Positions 26,393 through 35,141 of a stretch of DNA of 64,000 nucleotides are shown one piece after another. The translations under genes were made by a program, and so were the position numbers. The stretch comes from CAYZJB01 sp964602985 (lineage in GTDB: Bacteria; CLD3; SB21). The notes beneath the pieces are model-generated. The model did not search any database and was not told the origin of the DNA. It saw nothing but the letters and a program-made list of their open reading frames with translations. Each line of letters opens with the position of its first letter. Position 1 is the first letter of the stretch. The DNA lies in NCBI GenBank assembly GCA_964602985.1, contig CAZRTJ010000003.1, positions 62,001-126,000 on the forward strand. The letters run 5' to 3'.

Positions 26393-28158
26393 CACAACCG
26401 ATCCGCCTCGAGGATCAACTGCCGAACGTCCTGATGAATCCGCTCGGGAAAGAGTTCTGCGGAGCCCGGCGGGGCAAAACGCGCCATGTCGCATCGTCGC
26501 ATGCACTCCAGGTAGGACGCGATGAAGGATTCTCCGGCATTCCTTTCACGGAGCCGCTGTTCAATCAGGTCGCTCCGAACATCGGATCGATCCAGATTCA
26601 ATTTGTCCATGAGGAACTGCGTCAGCAGAAAACCGATCTCTGCATAAAAGTGAACGTGATCGTGGCGACGCAAGAGATCTTCGGCTTCCCGGAGCCGCTT
26701 TTTGGCTTCCGGACTCGCGCGGTCGGAACGGTATCGCACAGTGTCGGATCGCAAACGCTCGCGTCGCCGGCGAGACAAAACCAAGGCCCATGCGGAAATC
26801 GGCGCAAGAATCGAAACCACGACAAGCGTGACATCGTTCACGGACGTGACGCGGGAAGACCGAACACGTCGAACAGGCCGGATATCCTGTCGCGTGATGT
26901 GCGCGTCCGCCGCAATCACCGCATGACCAGGCGTACACGTCAGACGTAGCGTGTCCGTCGTCTTGACCACGAATCGCCTGGACTCCGGATCAAAATACAC
27001 AAATTCAAAAGGGGGGATGACAAAGGAGCCGACCGATTTGGGCACGGCTACCCATGAAAATGTCCTGCTTCCCGAAACTGTGGCCGCGTTCTTATTGGTG
27101 TGATCCTGAGTCTGGACGGGATATTTCTCAAACGCATCCGGAAATGGATTCGCCGGTTCTGTCAGTGCGCGAATATTTCCAGCGCCCGCGATTTCGAGTC
27201 GACACGTGACCGCCTCGCCGACACGCACCGTCGACCGATCCACAGATGCCCGTACATCGAATTGGCCCACGGCATTTGCAAAACCATCCGGTCTGTTCGG
27301 CTCCGGCAGCGGCAGAATCGCCAGGGAAACCAACTCGCTTTGAAATTTCTCTCGAACGACTTCGCCAAATGGATCGCTGAATGGTGAAAACAAACTCTCG
27401 AACGGATCCTTTCTCTGTCGGCGCGGAATACGCAATTCACATTCAATCTCGGCCGGATCGACAACCAGTTCACCGGAACGCGTCGCAAACAACGCCACTC
27501 GTTTGATCGTATAGGCGGTGAACGTGCCCCCTTGAAAGGTCTCCTGAACGCCTTCAAGCGGCTGTTTGAGTGGAAATTCTTCCACCCAGAATCCGATAAA
27601 GTTGGGTGTCCGCAACGGGGAGTACTGCGTGACGTTCACCCGTGTAAAGATCTTGAAATCGACAAGGATCTGTTCGCCCACAAACGCCTCCCGCTTCGAC
27701 GGGATGGCCGCAAACTGCACGTCCCCTGACACGTCTGCGGGGTTTTGACCAGAGATGCTTCCGGCCGGAACGACTTCCATGATCACCTGCGCCGTCTGAT
27801 AGCGCTCTCCTGCGATCGTAATCTGGATCGGCGGTATGCGCCATCGCCCAGTCTTTCGCGCTCGAAACAGATATTCGAACGAACGCGATTCCGATCGACG
27901 TCCATTGATGATCTGAATGGAGGTCGACGTGCCAGGTTCGGGATAGGCCAGTTCCAATCCTTCCACTGTTTCGATGCGCGGTTTGTCCATCGACTCCAGT
28001 GAGCGTCCACTCACCCGCACGGTTAGCGTGAACGTCTGTCCCATTTCCACCACGTTACGCTCCACCAACGCCTCGCAGGTAATCTGGGCGACAAGAGAAC
28101 GCGCCAGCAAAGCGCCGAACAACCAGAAAAGTCCGGTCATGTGTTTAGAAACTGTCAT
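26392..28158 (-). CDS. batD: BatD-like (oxygen-tolerance) membrane protein
   Basis: A protein of about 588 residues with a signal peptide (LFWLFGALLARSLVAQ), tandem extracytoplasmic immunoglobulin-like beta domains (ITCEALVERNVVEMGQTFTL; FVGEQILVDFKI; VRVGEAVTCRLEI) and a membrane helix near residue 455 (VTLVVVSILAPISAWALVL). A cytoplasmic tail rich in Arg and Glu closes it. This matches BatD of the Bat aerotolerance system. The start is taken as ATG 28158; ATG 28140 is also possible and neither has a good ribosome-binding site. It begins 45 bases after the M28 peptidase stop. Confidence 0.87.
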   Translation of the reverse strand: MTVSKHMTGLFWLFGALLARSLVAQITCEALVERNVVEMGQTFTLTVRVSGRSLESMDKPRIETVEGLELAYPEPGTSTSIQIINGRRSESRSFEYLFRARKTGRWRIPPIQITIAGERYQTAQVIMEVVPAGSISGQNPADVSGDVQFAAIPSKREAFVGEQILVDFKIFTRVNVTQYSPLRTPNFIGFWVEEFPLKQPLEGVQETFQGGTFTAYTIKRVALFATRSGELVVDPAEIECELRIPRRQRKDPFESLFSPFSDPFGEVVREKFQSELVSLAILPLPEPNRPDGFANAVGQFDVRASVDRSTVRVGEAVTCRLEIAGAGNIRALTEPANPFPDAFEKYPVQTQDHTNKNAATVSGSRTFSWVAVPKSVGSFVIPPFEFVYFDPESRRFVVKTTDTLRLTCTPGHAVIAADAHITRQDIRPVRRVRSSRVTSVNDVTLVVVSILAPISAWALVLSRRRRERLRSDTVRYRSDRASPEAKKRLREAEDLLRRHDHVHFYAEIGFLLTQFLMDKLNLDRSDVRSDLIEQRLRERNAGESFIASYLECMRRCDMARFAPPGSAELFPERIHQDVRQLILEADRL

Positions 28159-28203
28159 GCGTGTGCGAAAATAGTTGTGCAGGGTTTGTTTTTCAACTGC
28201 CAA

Positions 28204-29247
28204 TCAGCGTGACTGCGCGTGCCACCAGGCGCACGCAAAGGCAAAGCGCGCGACATTCAGCAGGACGGCCGGATCCGTACGATCGGGAGTATCGAATGGG
28301 GAGTGGTACGGCGCAGCGCCGTTGTAGGAATAAAAGAAAAAAGCGGGAAGACCCATTTGATTAAAATAGTACTGGTCGGAATTGGGCGAGTTGGGACGCG
28401 AGCCCAGCTCAAATCCAAACAGTTTATCGTTGATCCACCGAATCCGCGCATGTTCATCCGGAAAATCCTGGACGCCCTGCACCATGATTCCCTGACGACC
28501 GGATCCGACCAGATCGAGATTGATCAGGAGCCGAATCTGCCCGAGGTCCACCAGCGGATGCTCGACAAAGTGGCGCGACCCCAGCAGTCCCGCCTCCTCC
28601 CCACTGAACGCGATGAGTGCAACCGAAAGGCGTGTGTTCTTCAGGAGACGCGCCATTTCCATGAGAATGGATATCCCCGACGCATTGTCGTTGGCGCCGG
28701 CGTAAATGGTATCGACGTTCCTCCCCAAGTGATCCAGATGAGCCGTGATCACGACCACGCCCGAATTTGAATCCCTTCCGCGGCGCCACGCGACGACATT
28801 TGCGGTTTCCAGACTGTCCGGGCCATTCTGTGGAATGAAGATTCGCTGACGCAACTCCCGTGACGACAGAGAGAAGCGCTGGAGATACCCGACGCACAAC
28901 GAGTCCCAGCCCTCGGCACGAAACCTCCCCGCGACGGACTCAGCCGCTCTCCAATAACCGGGCGTGCCGGTTGCGCGCCCCTCGTTCAGAGGAGACGCTA
29001 TTTCCCGAACGTGACGAAGGAGGTTCGCCGACTCGATGGACGCCAGCCGCGTGTGAAAGTCCGTCGTGAAGATCGAATCCGGCGCGGCTCGTACCACAAA
29101 CACACTGTCCAGCGGCACACTTTGCCCATGCGCCCACCCGGAGATCAGAACAAAAAAAGCGGCCCGAAGGCCGCCCGTCAAGGAGGAAAGAAGATCAGAA
29201 GCGATAGCTAATGCCGACGAGAAAACGATTGGAATGAAGCTTTTCAT
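28204..29247 (-). CDS. M28 family zinc metallopeptidase, exported
   Basis: A secreted aminopeptidase-type enzyme. The M28 zinc ligands are visible in VITAHLDHLG (His, Asp context), YAGANDNASGIS (bridging Asp), FSGEEAGLLGS (general-base Glu and Glu ligand) and the C-terminal YHSPFDTPD histidine. The start is uncertain. ATG 29247 overlaps the end of the upstream porin gene and places a transcription terminator hairpin (29152-29174) inside codons 25-32. A later non-ATG start (TTG 29181) would still encode a signal-like stretch (AAFFVLISGWAHGQ). No Shine-Dalgarno supports either. Confidence 0.85.
   Translation of the reverse strand: MKSFIPIVFSSALAIASDLLSSLTGGLRAAFFVLISGWAHGQSVPLDSVFVVRAAPDSIFTTDFHTRLASIESANLLRHVREIASPLNEGRATGTPGYWRAAESVAGRFRAEGWDSLCVGYLQRFSLSSRELRQRIFIPQNGPDSLETANVVAWRRGRDSNSGVVVITAHLDHLGRNVDTIYAGANDNASGISILMEMARLLKNTRLSVALIAFSGEEAGLLGSRHFVEHPLVDLGQIRLLINLDLVGSGRQGIMVQGVQDFPDEHARIRWINDKLFGFELGSRPNSPNSDQYYFNQMGLPAFFFYSYNGAAPYHSPFDTPDRTDPAVLLNVARFAFACAWWHAQSR
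29152..29174 (-). terminator. Intrinsic terminator of the porin operon
   Basis: On the minus strand GCGGCC-TTCG-GGCCGC forms a perfect 6-bp stem with a stable TTCG tetraloop, followed at once by seven T. It begins 21 bases after the stop of the FadL-like gene (29195). It lies inside the longest reading of the M28 peptidase gene. Confidence 0.85.
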
Positions 29248-30505
29248 CAGTTGCAAAATACACCCCGTTCTCGTCCGTGCCAAGTAAATTATCCGTCGTC
29301 GACTGCTTCCACCAACCATGTTGGAATGCCGCATCGATTTTCACCTGTTTGTCTACGAGGAAACTGACGCCACCGGACACGTACTGTCGGTTGCTATTCA
29401 CCACTTCTACGCCGTTCCGATACGGTGAATACTGATAGGCATAGCCGGCCATCACCTTGCATCCAACCTGCGGAATCATGACCTCGGCGCCCAGCCGCGT
29501 GTCCATCGTCGCGCGATACTGCGTGATCAGACGGCTGTTGACTTCCGCATCGATGTCGCGCCCGTTGTCCGTGATCTTCGATCGAAAGCGCGTTTCGGAC
29601 CAGTCGACATACTCGACGCTTCCCATCAACGTCGCCTGCTTGAACTTGTAGCTTCCACCCAATTCAAATCGCCACGGGGACGTGATGTGATACTTGAGGA
29701 AATAGGGATCGTAATATTCTTCTTCGTTCAATCCATCATCGAGAATGTATTCGTAGAAAGAGGAGTTCTCTTCCACATTCAGATAGGTCGGGGTCGTCAC
29801 GGTGAGTGCGAGCCGTCCATTCGGTATGGGGCGAAAGAGGGAACCGATCTTCACGTTGACACCGGTGTAACTGGGGTTGATTTCAAACGCGGCCTGACGC
29901 TGTCGAATGTCCAGCAGGATATCATTTTCCGTGTCGTCTTCAAAGTAGTCGACGGCGGCGCGTTGTCGACCCGTCAGGATATTCAGGGAGACGCCGATGG
30001 AGGTGTTGGCGGAAACATCCAGGGCTCCGGCGAAACTCCATTGCTGCAACCCTCCGTCGATCTGGGTTTCCTCTGATTGCTGGAAATTCTGACCGAACAC
30101 CGTTGGACTTCCCTCGACCCGGTTGTAGATGTCAAAGTGATTGACCCGGTTGTAACCGAGTGCAAAGACCAGACTGCCGCGATCGGTCGGAACCGGAAAG
30201 ACGAGACCAAACGCATTGAGATTCGTAAACCCGCGCGAGTTGTCGGTCAACGTGCCCTGGTACCGGATACGATTATTCAGCGACGAAACGGCCAGAGAAC
30301 CGTACACCTCGGATTTCTGGATTTGCGCCAGACCCGCAGGATTCCAATACGTGGCAGTAAAGTCTTCCGCCACAGCGACGTATGCCCCCCCAACGGCCAT
30401 CGCCCGCGCGCCAGGGCCAAACTGGTTATAAAATGGCCGGATGGCGTCCGTCTCGTCCTGCGCCCACAATGAGGCTGCTACCACGAGGAAGGAAATCGTT
30501 TTCAT
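29195..30505 (-). CDS. FadL/UPF0164-like outer-membrane beta-barrel protein
   Basis: A 436-residue outer-membrane protein with a short signal peptide (MKTISFLVVAASLWAQ). Near the N-terminus it has GPGARAMAVGGAYVAVAEDF followed by TATYWNPAGLAQ, the hallmark of OmpP1/FadL-type and UPF0164 barrels. The rest alternates aromatic beta strands and ends in Tyr-Arg-Phe, a standard outer-membrane insertion signal. It starts 4 bases after the lipoprotein gene upstream, so it belongs to a three-gene operon (31677 to 29195) that ends at the terminator. Family members transport hydrophobic molecules, but the ligand here is unknown. Confidence 0.85.
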   Translation of the reverse strand: MKTISFLVVAASLWAQDETDAIRPFYNQFGPGARAMAVGGAYVAVAEDFTATYWNPAGLAQIQKSEVYGSLAVSSLNNRIRYQGTLTDNSRGFTNLNAFGLVFPVPTDRGSLVFALGYNRVNHFDIYNRVEGSPTVFGQNFQQSEETQIDGGLQQWSFAGALDVSANTSIGVSLNILTGRQRAAVDYFEDDTENDILLDIRQRQAAFEINPSYTGVNVKIGSLFRPIPNGRLALTVTTPTYLNVEENSSFYEYILDDGLNEEEYYDPYFLKYHITSPWRFELGGSYKFKQATLMGSVEYVDWSETRFRSKITDNGRDIDAEVNSRLITQYRATMDTRLGAEVMIPQVGCKVMAGYAYQYSPYRNGVEVVNSNRQYVSGGVSFLVDKQVKIDAAFQHGWWKQSTTDNLLGTDENGVYFATDEKLHSNRFLVGISYRF

Positions 30506-30508
30506 CGC

Positions 30509-30901
30509 TCAATCCCTTTTGACTTTGATTGAAGTTCTCAGACCAAATCTCCTTCTGCCGTCGGATGGCAGACTCTCCTGGTTCACTTCTTGGCGCGAGG
30601 CGGATCGGGCCGTGTCCGCCGATCCCAAGATCGCGATCGGCTGAGTGGCCACACGAATGGCTCCATTGTCAACAGACTCGCGTGTTGCGATCCGCTCCTT
30701 GGGAACATCGCTCATCTCTTCGCGTGTATTTGAGAGGCGGAAGAGAGGTTTATACGAAGGTTCATAATACGACGCTGTCTCCCGGATATGGCGATCCCTC
30801 CAATCCATTTCACGATTCATTCCTGCATTGTCCGCCGGTCGGACAAATGCCGTGTAACAGCCTGTCAGTCCGAATCCGATGCACCCGATCCAGAGTCTCA
30901 T
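30509..30901 (-). CDS. Short lipoprotein with CYT start
   Basis: A 130-residue predicted lipoprotein: MRLWIGCIGFGLTGC is the signal and lipid-attachment region, so the mature protein begins CYTAF. The rest is polar, with no recognised domain. It shares the rare Cys-Tyr-Thr start with the lipoprotein just upstream and overlaps its stop by 4 bases (ATGA at 30898). Function unknown. Confidence 0.72.
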   Translation of the reverse strand: MRLWIGCIGFGLTGCYTAFVRPADNAGMNREMDWRDRHIRETASYYEPSYKPLFRLSNTREEMSDVPKERIATRESVDNGAIRVATQPIAILGSADTARSASRQEVNQESLPSDGRRRFGLRTSIKVKRD

Positions 30902-31677
30902 CGCGACCTCCGCCCCGAGCGTTCGGATCGCGACTCCCCTGAGCGAGAGTTTCCGGAACCGCGCGACCGCTCACCCTGCGATCCACCTCGATAGTTGCGT
31001 TGTCCGCCTCGGTCCGCATCACGTGTCTGTCCGGATCGCGACGAGCCAGACTCCCCGCGGTAATTTCGACTCCCGGAGTTCCCGCGCGCTGTCTCCTTGC
31101 TGCGGCTTTCCTGACCTCCGCCGCGTACATCCTGGTTCCCGCCCAGACTGCTTTTCTTGTCGTTTTCGACCGACACACCTGCCGCCGCCGTTCGATACCG
31201 CGGTTTGGACAGGACCGGACGTCGACTCGTGACCGAGCGGGACGATGCATGCGACGTGGCATTGACGACAGACCCACGTAAACCAAAATCACGTCGCGAG
31301 TCACGAGTGGGGTAACCGGGGACATGAGGAGGAATGTATCCGGTCGGATAGCGGCAACCGTACCAGTAATAGTCGTAATAGGGATATCCAACTCCATACC
31401 AGTACGGATCATAGACGGCCACGTATCCCGGCGCAAAAGAAATCCACGGATAGGGAATATACCACGGCGACTCATAATACCGTTGGATGATGACGGTCTT
31501 CTCAGATTCTCCCTCAGTGGTTTGGTCCGTAGTGGAGTCAAGCGGCTCCTCGGCCGCGCTGTCTTCAAAATCAGAGTAGTAAGCCTGACTTTGGTGGATG
31601 ACCGTGTAACACCCGGACCATGCAAACAGCGCGAACGTAAACGCGCCGACGAGTAGTACATGCTTGCCCTGGTTCAT
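30898..31677 (-). CDS. Lipoprotein with Tyr/Pro-rich segment and Arg/Gly/Ser-rich tail
   Basis: A 259-residue lipoprotein. ATG 31677 is preceded by AGGAGG and gives the signal MNQGKHVLLVGAFTFALFAW with lipid Cys in SGCYTV. After an acidic linker there is a Tyr/Trp/Pro-rich region (residues about 68-117), then about 100 C-terminal residues of strongly basic low-complexity sequence rich in Arg, Gly and Ser, with RNYRG occurring twice and runs such as RGSGNSRSGESRSERSG. The tail could bind polyanions such as LPS or nucleic acid at the cell surface, which is inference. It has its own promoter (31702-31730). Confidence 0.8.
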   Translation of the reverse strand: MNQGKHVLLVGAFTFALFAWSGCYTVIHQSQAYYSDFEDSAAEEPLDSTTDQTTEGESEKTVIIQRYYESPWYIPYPWISFAPGYVAVYDPYWYGVGYPYYDYYWYGCRYPTGYIPPHVPGYPTRDSRRDFGLRGSVVNATSHASSRSVTSRRPVLSKPRYRTAAAGVSVENDKKSSLGGNQDVRGGGQESRSKETARGNSGSRNYRGESGSSRSGQTRDADRGGQRNYRGGSQGERSRGSGNSRSGESRSERSGRRSR

Positions 31678-31701
31678 AACGCCTCCTGTCTTGTCAGGAT
31701 A

Positions 31702-31730
31702 ATGGTAAGACACTGTGACTATATTGTCAA
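31702..31730 (-). promoter_or_regulatory. Sigma-70-type promoter of the CYT-lipoprotein/porin operon
   Basis: On the minus strand, TTGACA (31730-31725, perfect -35) and TACCAT (31707-31702, 4 of 6 for -10) are separated by exactly 17 bases. The ATG is about 24 bases downstream, with AGGAGG between. Confidence 0.7.
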
Positions 31731-31780
31731 CATTTTTGTTTACTATTTTTGACATTGTTTCAGCCTGACGTTTGGGGAAA

Positions 31781-31810
31781 AAGCAAAAGGCAGACCAAGC
31801 GGTCTGCCTT
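31781..31810 (-). terminator. Intrinsic terminator after the 31880 beta-barrel gene
   Basis: Minus strand AAGGCAGACC-GCTT-GGTCTGCCTT forms a perfect 10-bp stem followed by TTGCTTTTT. It lies 70 bases after the stop of the preceding gene and 50 bases upstream of the next promoter, so it separates two transcription units. Confidence 0.8.
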
Positions 31811-31879
31811 CATATTCTCAATAGTTTAGATGCTGTCTACATCGTGAATACCGTGGCCTTCTCGATTGATTCCTTCACA

Positions 31880-32662
31880 CTAGAACGTATCCACAAACGA
31901 GACTCGAAATTCCCGTGAGAACTTACCCTGTTCTTTCGAGTTGTTTAGCACATCACGAACCATGAATTCCAACTGAAGTTGCCCGTTGAAATTCAACTTG
32001 GCACCCAGATTGAGGTATCCGCGACCGTGACCGACCCAGTCCTTATTATCGTTCCAGCCAAAGTCGTATTCTCCGACCACCGACAGTTCCTCGTTGATGC
32101 TCTTGTCCGCACCGACAAAGAGATTGATGTCTTTGTCCTTGTCCTTCTTCTCCGTGATTGACCAATTCACGCCGCCGTGGAAGCCCAGGTTCCCCATGAA
32201 TTGATAATTCTTACTGGCAACAACGAAGAATCCTTTTGACTTCTGGGTGTACCGTTCGACCTTCACCGTATCGATTTTTTCAATGTATCGCCCGAACCCC
32301 TGGTTGGAGAATCCCACGGTGACGGCGGGCCCGCCAAACGTCTCTTCCAGCGCACGGTATCGGACGTCAACACCCGGCAGAGGATTGAAATCGACCGAGC
32401 CGGTCCCGACAAACCGTTCCCCACCCCATGAAATCCCAAACATGAATCGGTTCGTCATCCCCACCTGGACCTGACCCAACATGCCGCCATTGGCAAAAAG
32501 GCGCATGCCCACCTCGTACTGACCCTTCTTCAACACTCCGGCGGTCGGCGCATCCACCAGAAAGCGCGGTTCGACCCGCGAAGAAGCATCCTCGCCCGAA
32601 GAAGAATCCTGCGCCGAAGCGACGGCGCCGCACAACGCAATCAGTAGCACGAACTGTTTCAT
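31880..32662 (-). CDS. Outer-membrane beta-barrel protein of unknown family
   Basis: A 260-residue exported protein with signal peptide MKQFVLLIALCGAVASAQ and a mature part of about ten amphipathic strands ending in Val-Asp-Thr-Phe, which suggests an outer-membrane barrel. The N-terminal strand pair FLVDAPTAGVLKKGQYEVGM recalls other 'TAGxLxKGxYxxxM' barrels in FCB genomes. I cannot give a function. It is the last gene of the unit that begins with amrS and ends at the terminator at 31781-31810. The gap to the TPR gene upstream is 24 bases. Confidence 0.72.
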   Translation of the reverse strand: MKQFVLLIALCGAVASAQDSSSGEDASSRVEPRFLVDAPTAGVLKKGQYEVGMRLFANGGMLGQVQVGMTNRFMFGISWGGERFVGTGSVDFNPLPGVDVRYRALEETFGGPAVTVGFSNQGFGRYIEKIDTVKVERYTQKSKGFFVVASKNYQFMGNLGFHGGVNWSITEKKDKDKDINLFVGADKSINEELSVVGEYDFGWNDNKDWVGHGRGYLNLGAKLNFNGQLQLEFMVRDVLNNSKEQGKFSREFRVSFVDTF

Positions 32663-32686
32663 ACAATCCTCCGTTTGTCCCTCGAC

Positions 32687-33928
32687 TTACTTACACGGAT
32701 TCGGATAATCCCGATCCGGCATCCATGCATAGCACCCGCTGGTCTTCAGTTTACCCAAACTCCCCAGGAAACAATCCGATTTGGTCGGTCCGTTTTGACG
32801 GCAAAAGCTCGCCATGGATTTCGCATTGGCATCGACATCGGGAAATTGAGCGGCCTGGTCAAAGTACTTCGCCGCGACCAGATACGCTTCCTTGGCTGGA
32901 ATGTCCAGGACATTGCCGGAGCAGGCCTTGATGCCGTCGCGGATCGCTTCGCCGATCAGGTAATACGGCAAACCGAATTTCTTCAGCTCCTTCGCCTTCA
33001 ACGCCAGATCCCAGGTTCGCGCCGGCTTGCCGTCATCCAGATACAGCCGCGCCAGCTTGCAAATCAAATCGGCGTCGTTGCCGTCGATCTCATACGCCTT
33101 GTTCATCGCCTCGATGGCTTCCGTCCGTTTTTGCAGCGCATCCAGCGCCTCACCCTTTTTCATCCACGCGTTCTTGCTCTTGGCGTCCGTGGCGATAATC
33201 TCATCGGCAACCTTGATGGCGTCTTCGTACTTGCCCTGTTTGATCAAGGCATCCAGTTTCTCACCGATGTAGAAATCCTTGCTGGCGTTGGGGTTGTAGT
33301 ACGCAAACGTGTCGCACGCCGCCAGCCAATCATCCTTGCCCAGGTATTTGATATAAAAATTCTTGAACGCATCCAGCAGGTACTTCCAGGTCTCCTCGTC
33401 CTTCGGCTGACGCTTCAGATACTCTTTGTAGGTCATGACCGCATCCTTGTACTTGGCGGCTTCCACCCACATGCCGGCAATTCGCTTGAGCTCTTCATCC
33501 GAACCGGACAATTCCCAGTATTGTCGGTAATAATACGCCGCGGAGTCAAACTTCAGAAGCTGTTTGTGGTACATTTCCCCAATCTTATAAATATAATTTA
33601 TGTCGCCGAGATCCCGGAATCCGGATTTGTACACCATCACGGCGCTGTCCGCAAATTTGAGATGGACGTAGCTGTCAGCAATCTTGTCGTACACCGTCGA
33701 GAAGGAACGTTTCTCCTTTTCTGGCCGCAATTGCTTGTCGCACTCCATCGCGCGATACAAATACGGAATCGCGTTGGCGTACTCCTGATTTTTCCAATAC
33801 TCGTATCCCGTACTCCACGTCTTCAGACACTCAAACTCCGGAGTACCCTCTTTGACACCTTGGCCGGCCAGCGGCGCACTCAACCCGGCTATGATCCAGA
33901 TGCCGACAAGGCTCTTGGCAATTCTCAT
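32687..33928 (-). CDS. Exported tetratricopeptide-repeat protein
   Basis: A 413-residue protein. ATG 33928, preceded by AAGGAG, yields a signal peptide (MRIAKSLVGIWIIAGLSAPLAGQ); the longer upstream frame is not used. The mature protein is a chain of TPR-type helical repeats, for example FADSAVMVYKSGFRDLGDIN, FDSAAYYYRQYWELSGSDEE, YEDAIKVADEIIATDAKSKN and RTEAIEAMNKAYEIDGNDAD. It is probably a periplasmic scaffold. It lies between two beta-barrel genes in one operon, so a role in assembling or organising the outer-membrane partners is likely but unproven. Confidence 0.83.
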   Translation of the reverse strand: MRIAKSLVGIWIIAGLSAPLAGQGVKEGTPEFECLKTWSTGYEYWKNQEYANAIPYLYRAMECDKQLRPEKEKRSFSTVYDKIADSYVHLKFADSAVMVYKSGFRDLGDINYIYKIGEMYHKQLLKFDSAAYYYRQYWELSGSDEELKRIAGMWVEAAKYKDAVMTYKEYLKRQPKDEETWKYLLDAFKNFYIKYLGKDDWLAACDTFAYYNPNASKDFYIGEKLDALIKQGKYEDAIKVADEIIATDAKSKNAWMKKGEALDALQKRTEAIEAMNKAYEIDGNDADLICKLARLYLDDGKPARTWDLALKAKELKKFGLPYYLIGEAIRDGIKACSGNVLDIPAKEAYLVAAKYFDQAAQFPDVDANAKSMASFCRQNGPTKSDCFLGSLGKLKTSGCYAWMPDRDYPNPCK

Positions 33929-33956
33929 ATCTCTGCTCCTTGCGTAATAAAAGACA

Positions 33957-35141
33957 CTAACGACGGCGACGTTTCTGAAACCACTTTTCGCCTGCCGATA
34001 TCGATAACACAAAACGATAAACAAAATCTCGCACTTGGGTCTCTCCCACCGACCCTCTTTTCCCAAATTCGAACGCAACATCGACCGAATGACGACCTTT
34101 CGCAAACGGCAGACCGACACCTGCCGTCACAAACGCCTCGTTGGCAAACTTGCCGACAGCATTGCGCTGGTACAGATTCTGAACATAGAATCCAAGACGA
34201 TAGTCCGCACGCCTGAGGAGCGAGGCCAGAATATTGGAGCTGCCTTTTCGTTCCGCTCCCACGCCGACCCTCCAGGCGTTTCGAAACTTGTCGCCGGTCA
34301 AGCCGGCGCCGTTCCATGCGCCATACGTGACGTCCAGGCCGGCCAGGTATCCGGGCTTCACTTCCATCATTCCCCCAAATCCAACTTCGAATGGAAACTT
34401 CATGTCCCGATTGGCGATCGCCGTCGTGTCTTCGAGAGCCGAATAACCCGTCACATCGTTTGAAAAAGTCGCCGACGTGGAAGCGAAGGCTCCCGCGCTG
34501 AACTTCGCACTGCGATGGAGCACGCCAAACGTCCAGCGGGCTCCTTGAATATGCTCCTCCAGACGATCCCGAGTATCCACAAAGGCACCGTCATCCCAAT
34601 TGACATTCCAGCGCCGATTGATGGTCCCAAACATATAATGGCCCGACAATCCCGCCGACCATCGATCGTCGATCCGATACGCCGCACTCAATGAGAGTCC
34701 CTGAATACCTCCGTCTCCCTGCAGTCGTTCCCGGTAGGTTTGACCCTGGAACGAGCCGTCCTCGAAAACATAATCATAGTCCACGCGACTGAACCGGTAG
34801 AGGGTCATCGAGGCGGCCAGACGGCTGCCGAACGGAATTCCGATGATGGCCTGTCCGACATTCGTCGTACTCGAAAATGCACTCCTCGTGCCGTTACTCA
34901 CTCCCAGTCCCTCGTAAAAGACCAGTCCGTCGAACCGCACCATGTCCAAGCCAATCAAACCGGCTGGATTGTAGTAATTGACATAACTCCCGCTCGGCAT
35001 CGCGATGAAAATTCCACCCATTCCAGCAGACCGTCCGTTGCGAAATCCCTGCGACAATCCGAAGCCCGCGGAAGAAAAAGACGATCCACCGGCGTGGACA
35101 GCCACTGAACATATGCCAAGGAGAAAGAAAATCCGTTTCAT
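33957..35141 (-). CDS. FadL/PorV-like outer-membrane protein
   Basis: A 394-residue beta-barrel protein with signal MKRIFFLLGICSVAVHAG. The N-terminus shows GFGLSQGFRNGRSAGMGGIF and YVNYYNPAGLIG, the pattern shared by UPF0164, PorV and FadL-like barrels. The C-terminus carries an unusual basic end (KWFQKRRRR) after the last strand. The ATG overlaps the stop of the upstream lipoprotein gene by 4 bases, so the two are made together and are probably partners at the outer membrane. It is a likely paralogue of the 29195-30505 protein. Confidence 0.8.
   Translation of the reverse strand: MKRIFFLLGICSVAVHAGGSSFSSAGFGLSQGFRNGRSAGMGGIFIAMPSGSYVNYYNPAGLIGLDMVRFDGLVFYEGLGVSNGTRSAFSSTTNVGQAIIGIPFGSRLAASMTLYRFSRVDYDYVFEDGSFQGQTYRERLQGDGGIQGLSLSAAYRIDDRWSAGLSGHYMFGTINRRWNVNWDDGAFVDTRDRLEEHIQGARWTFGVLHRSAKFSAGAFASTSATFSNDVTGYSALEDTTAIANRDMKFPFEVGFGGMMEVKPGYLAGLDVTYGAWNGAGLTGDKFRNAWRVGVGAERKGSSNILASLLRRADYRLGFYVQNLYQRNAVGKFANEAFVTAGVGLPFAKGRHSVDVAFEFGKRGSVGETQVRDFVYRFVLSISAGEKWFQKRRRR

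Noticed and set aside
30810..31661. 283-codon minus-strand frame overlapping the Arg-rich lipoprotein
   Set aside because: It is an alternative frame of the same strand through low-complexity sequence. It lacks a Shine-Dalgarno and signal peptide, while the chosen frame has both plus a promoter.
32675..34216. 513-codon plus-strand open frame
   Set aside because: It is antisense to the TPR protein gene, whose signal peptide, repeats and ribosome-binding site are convincing.
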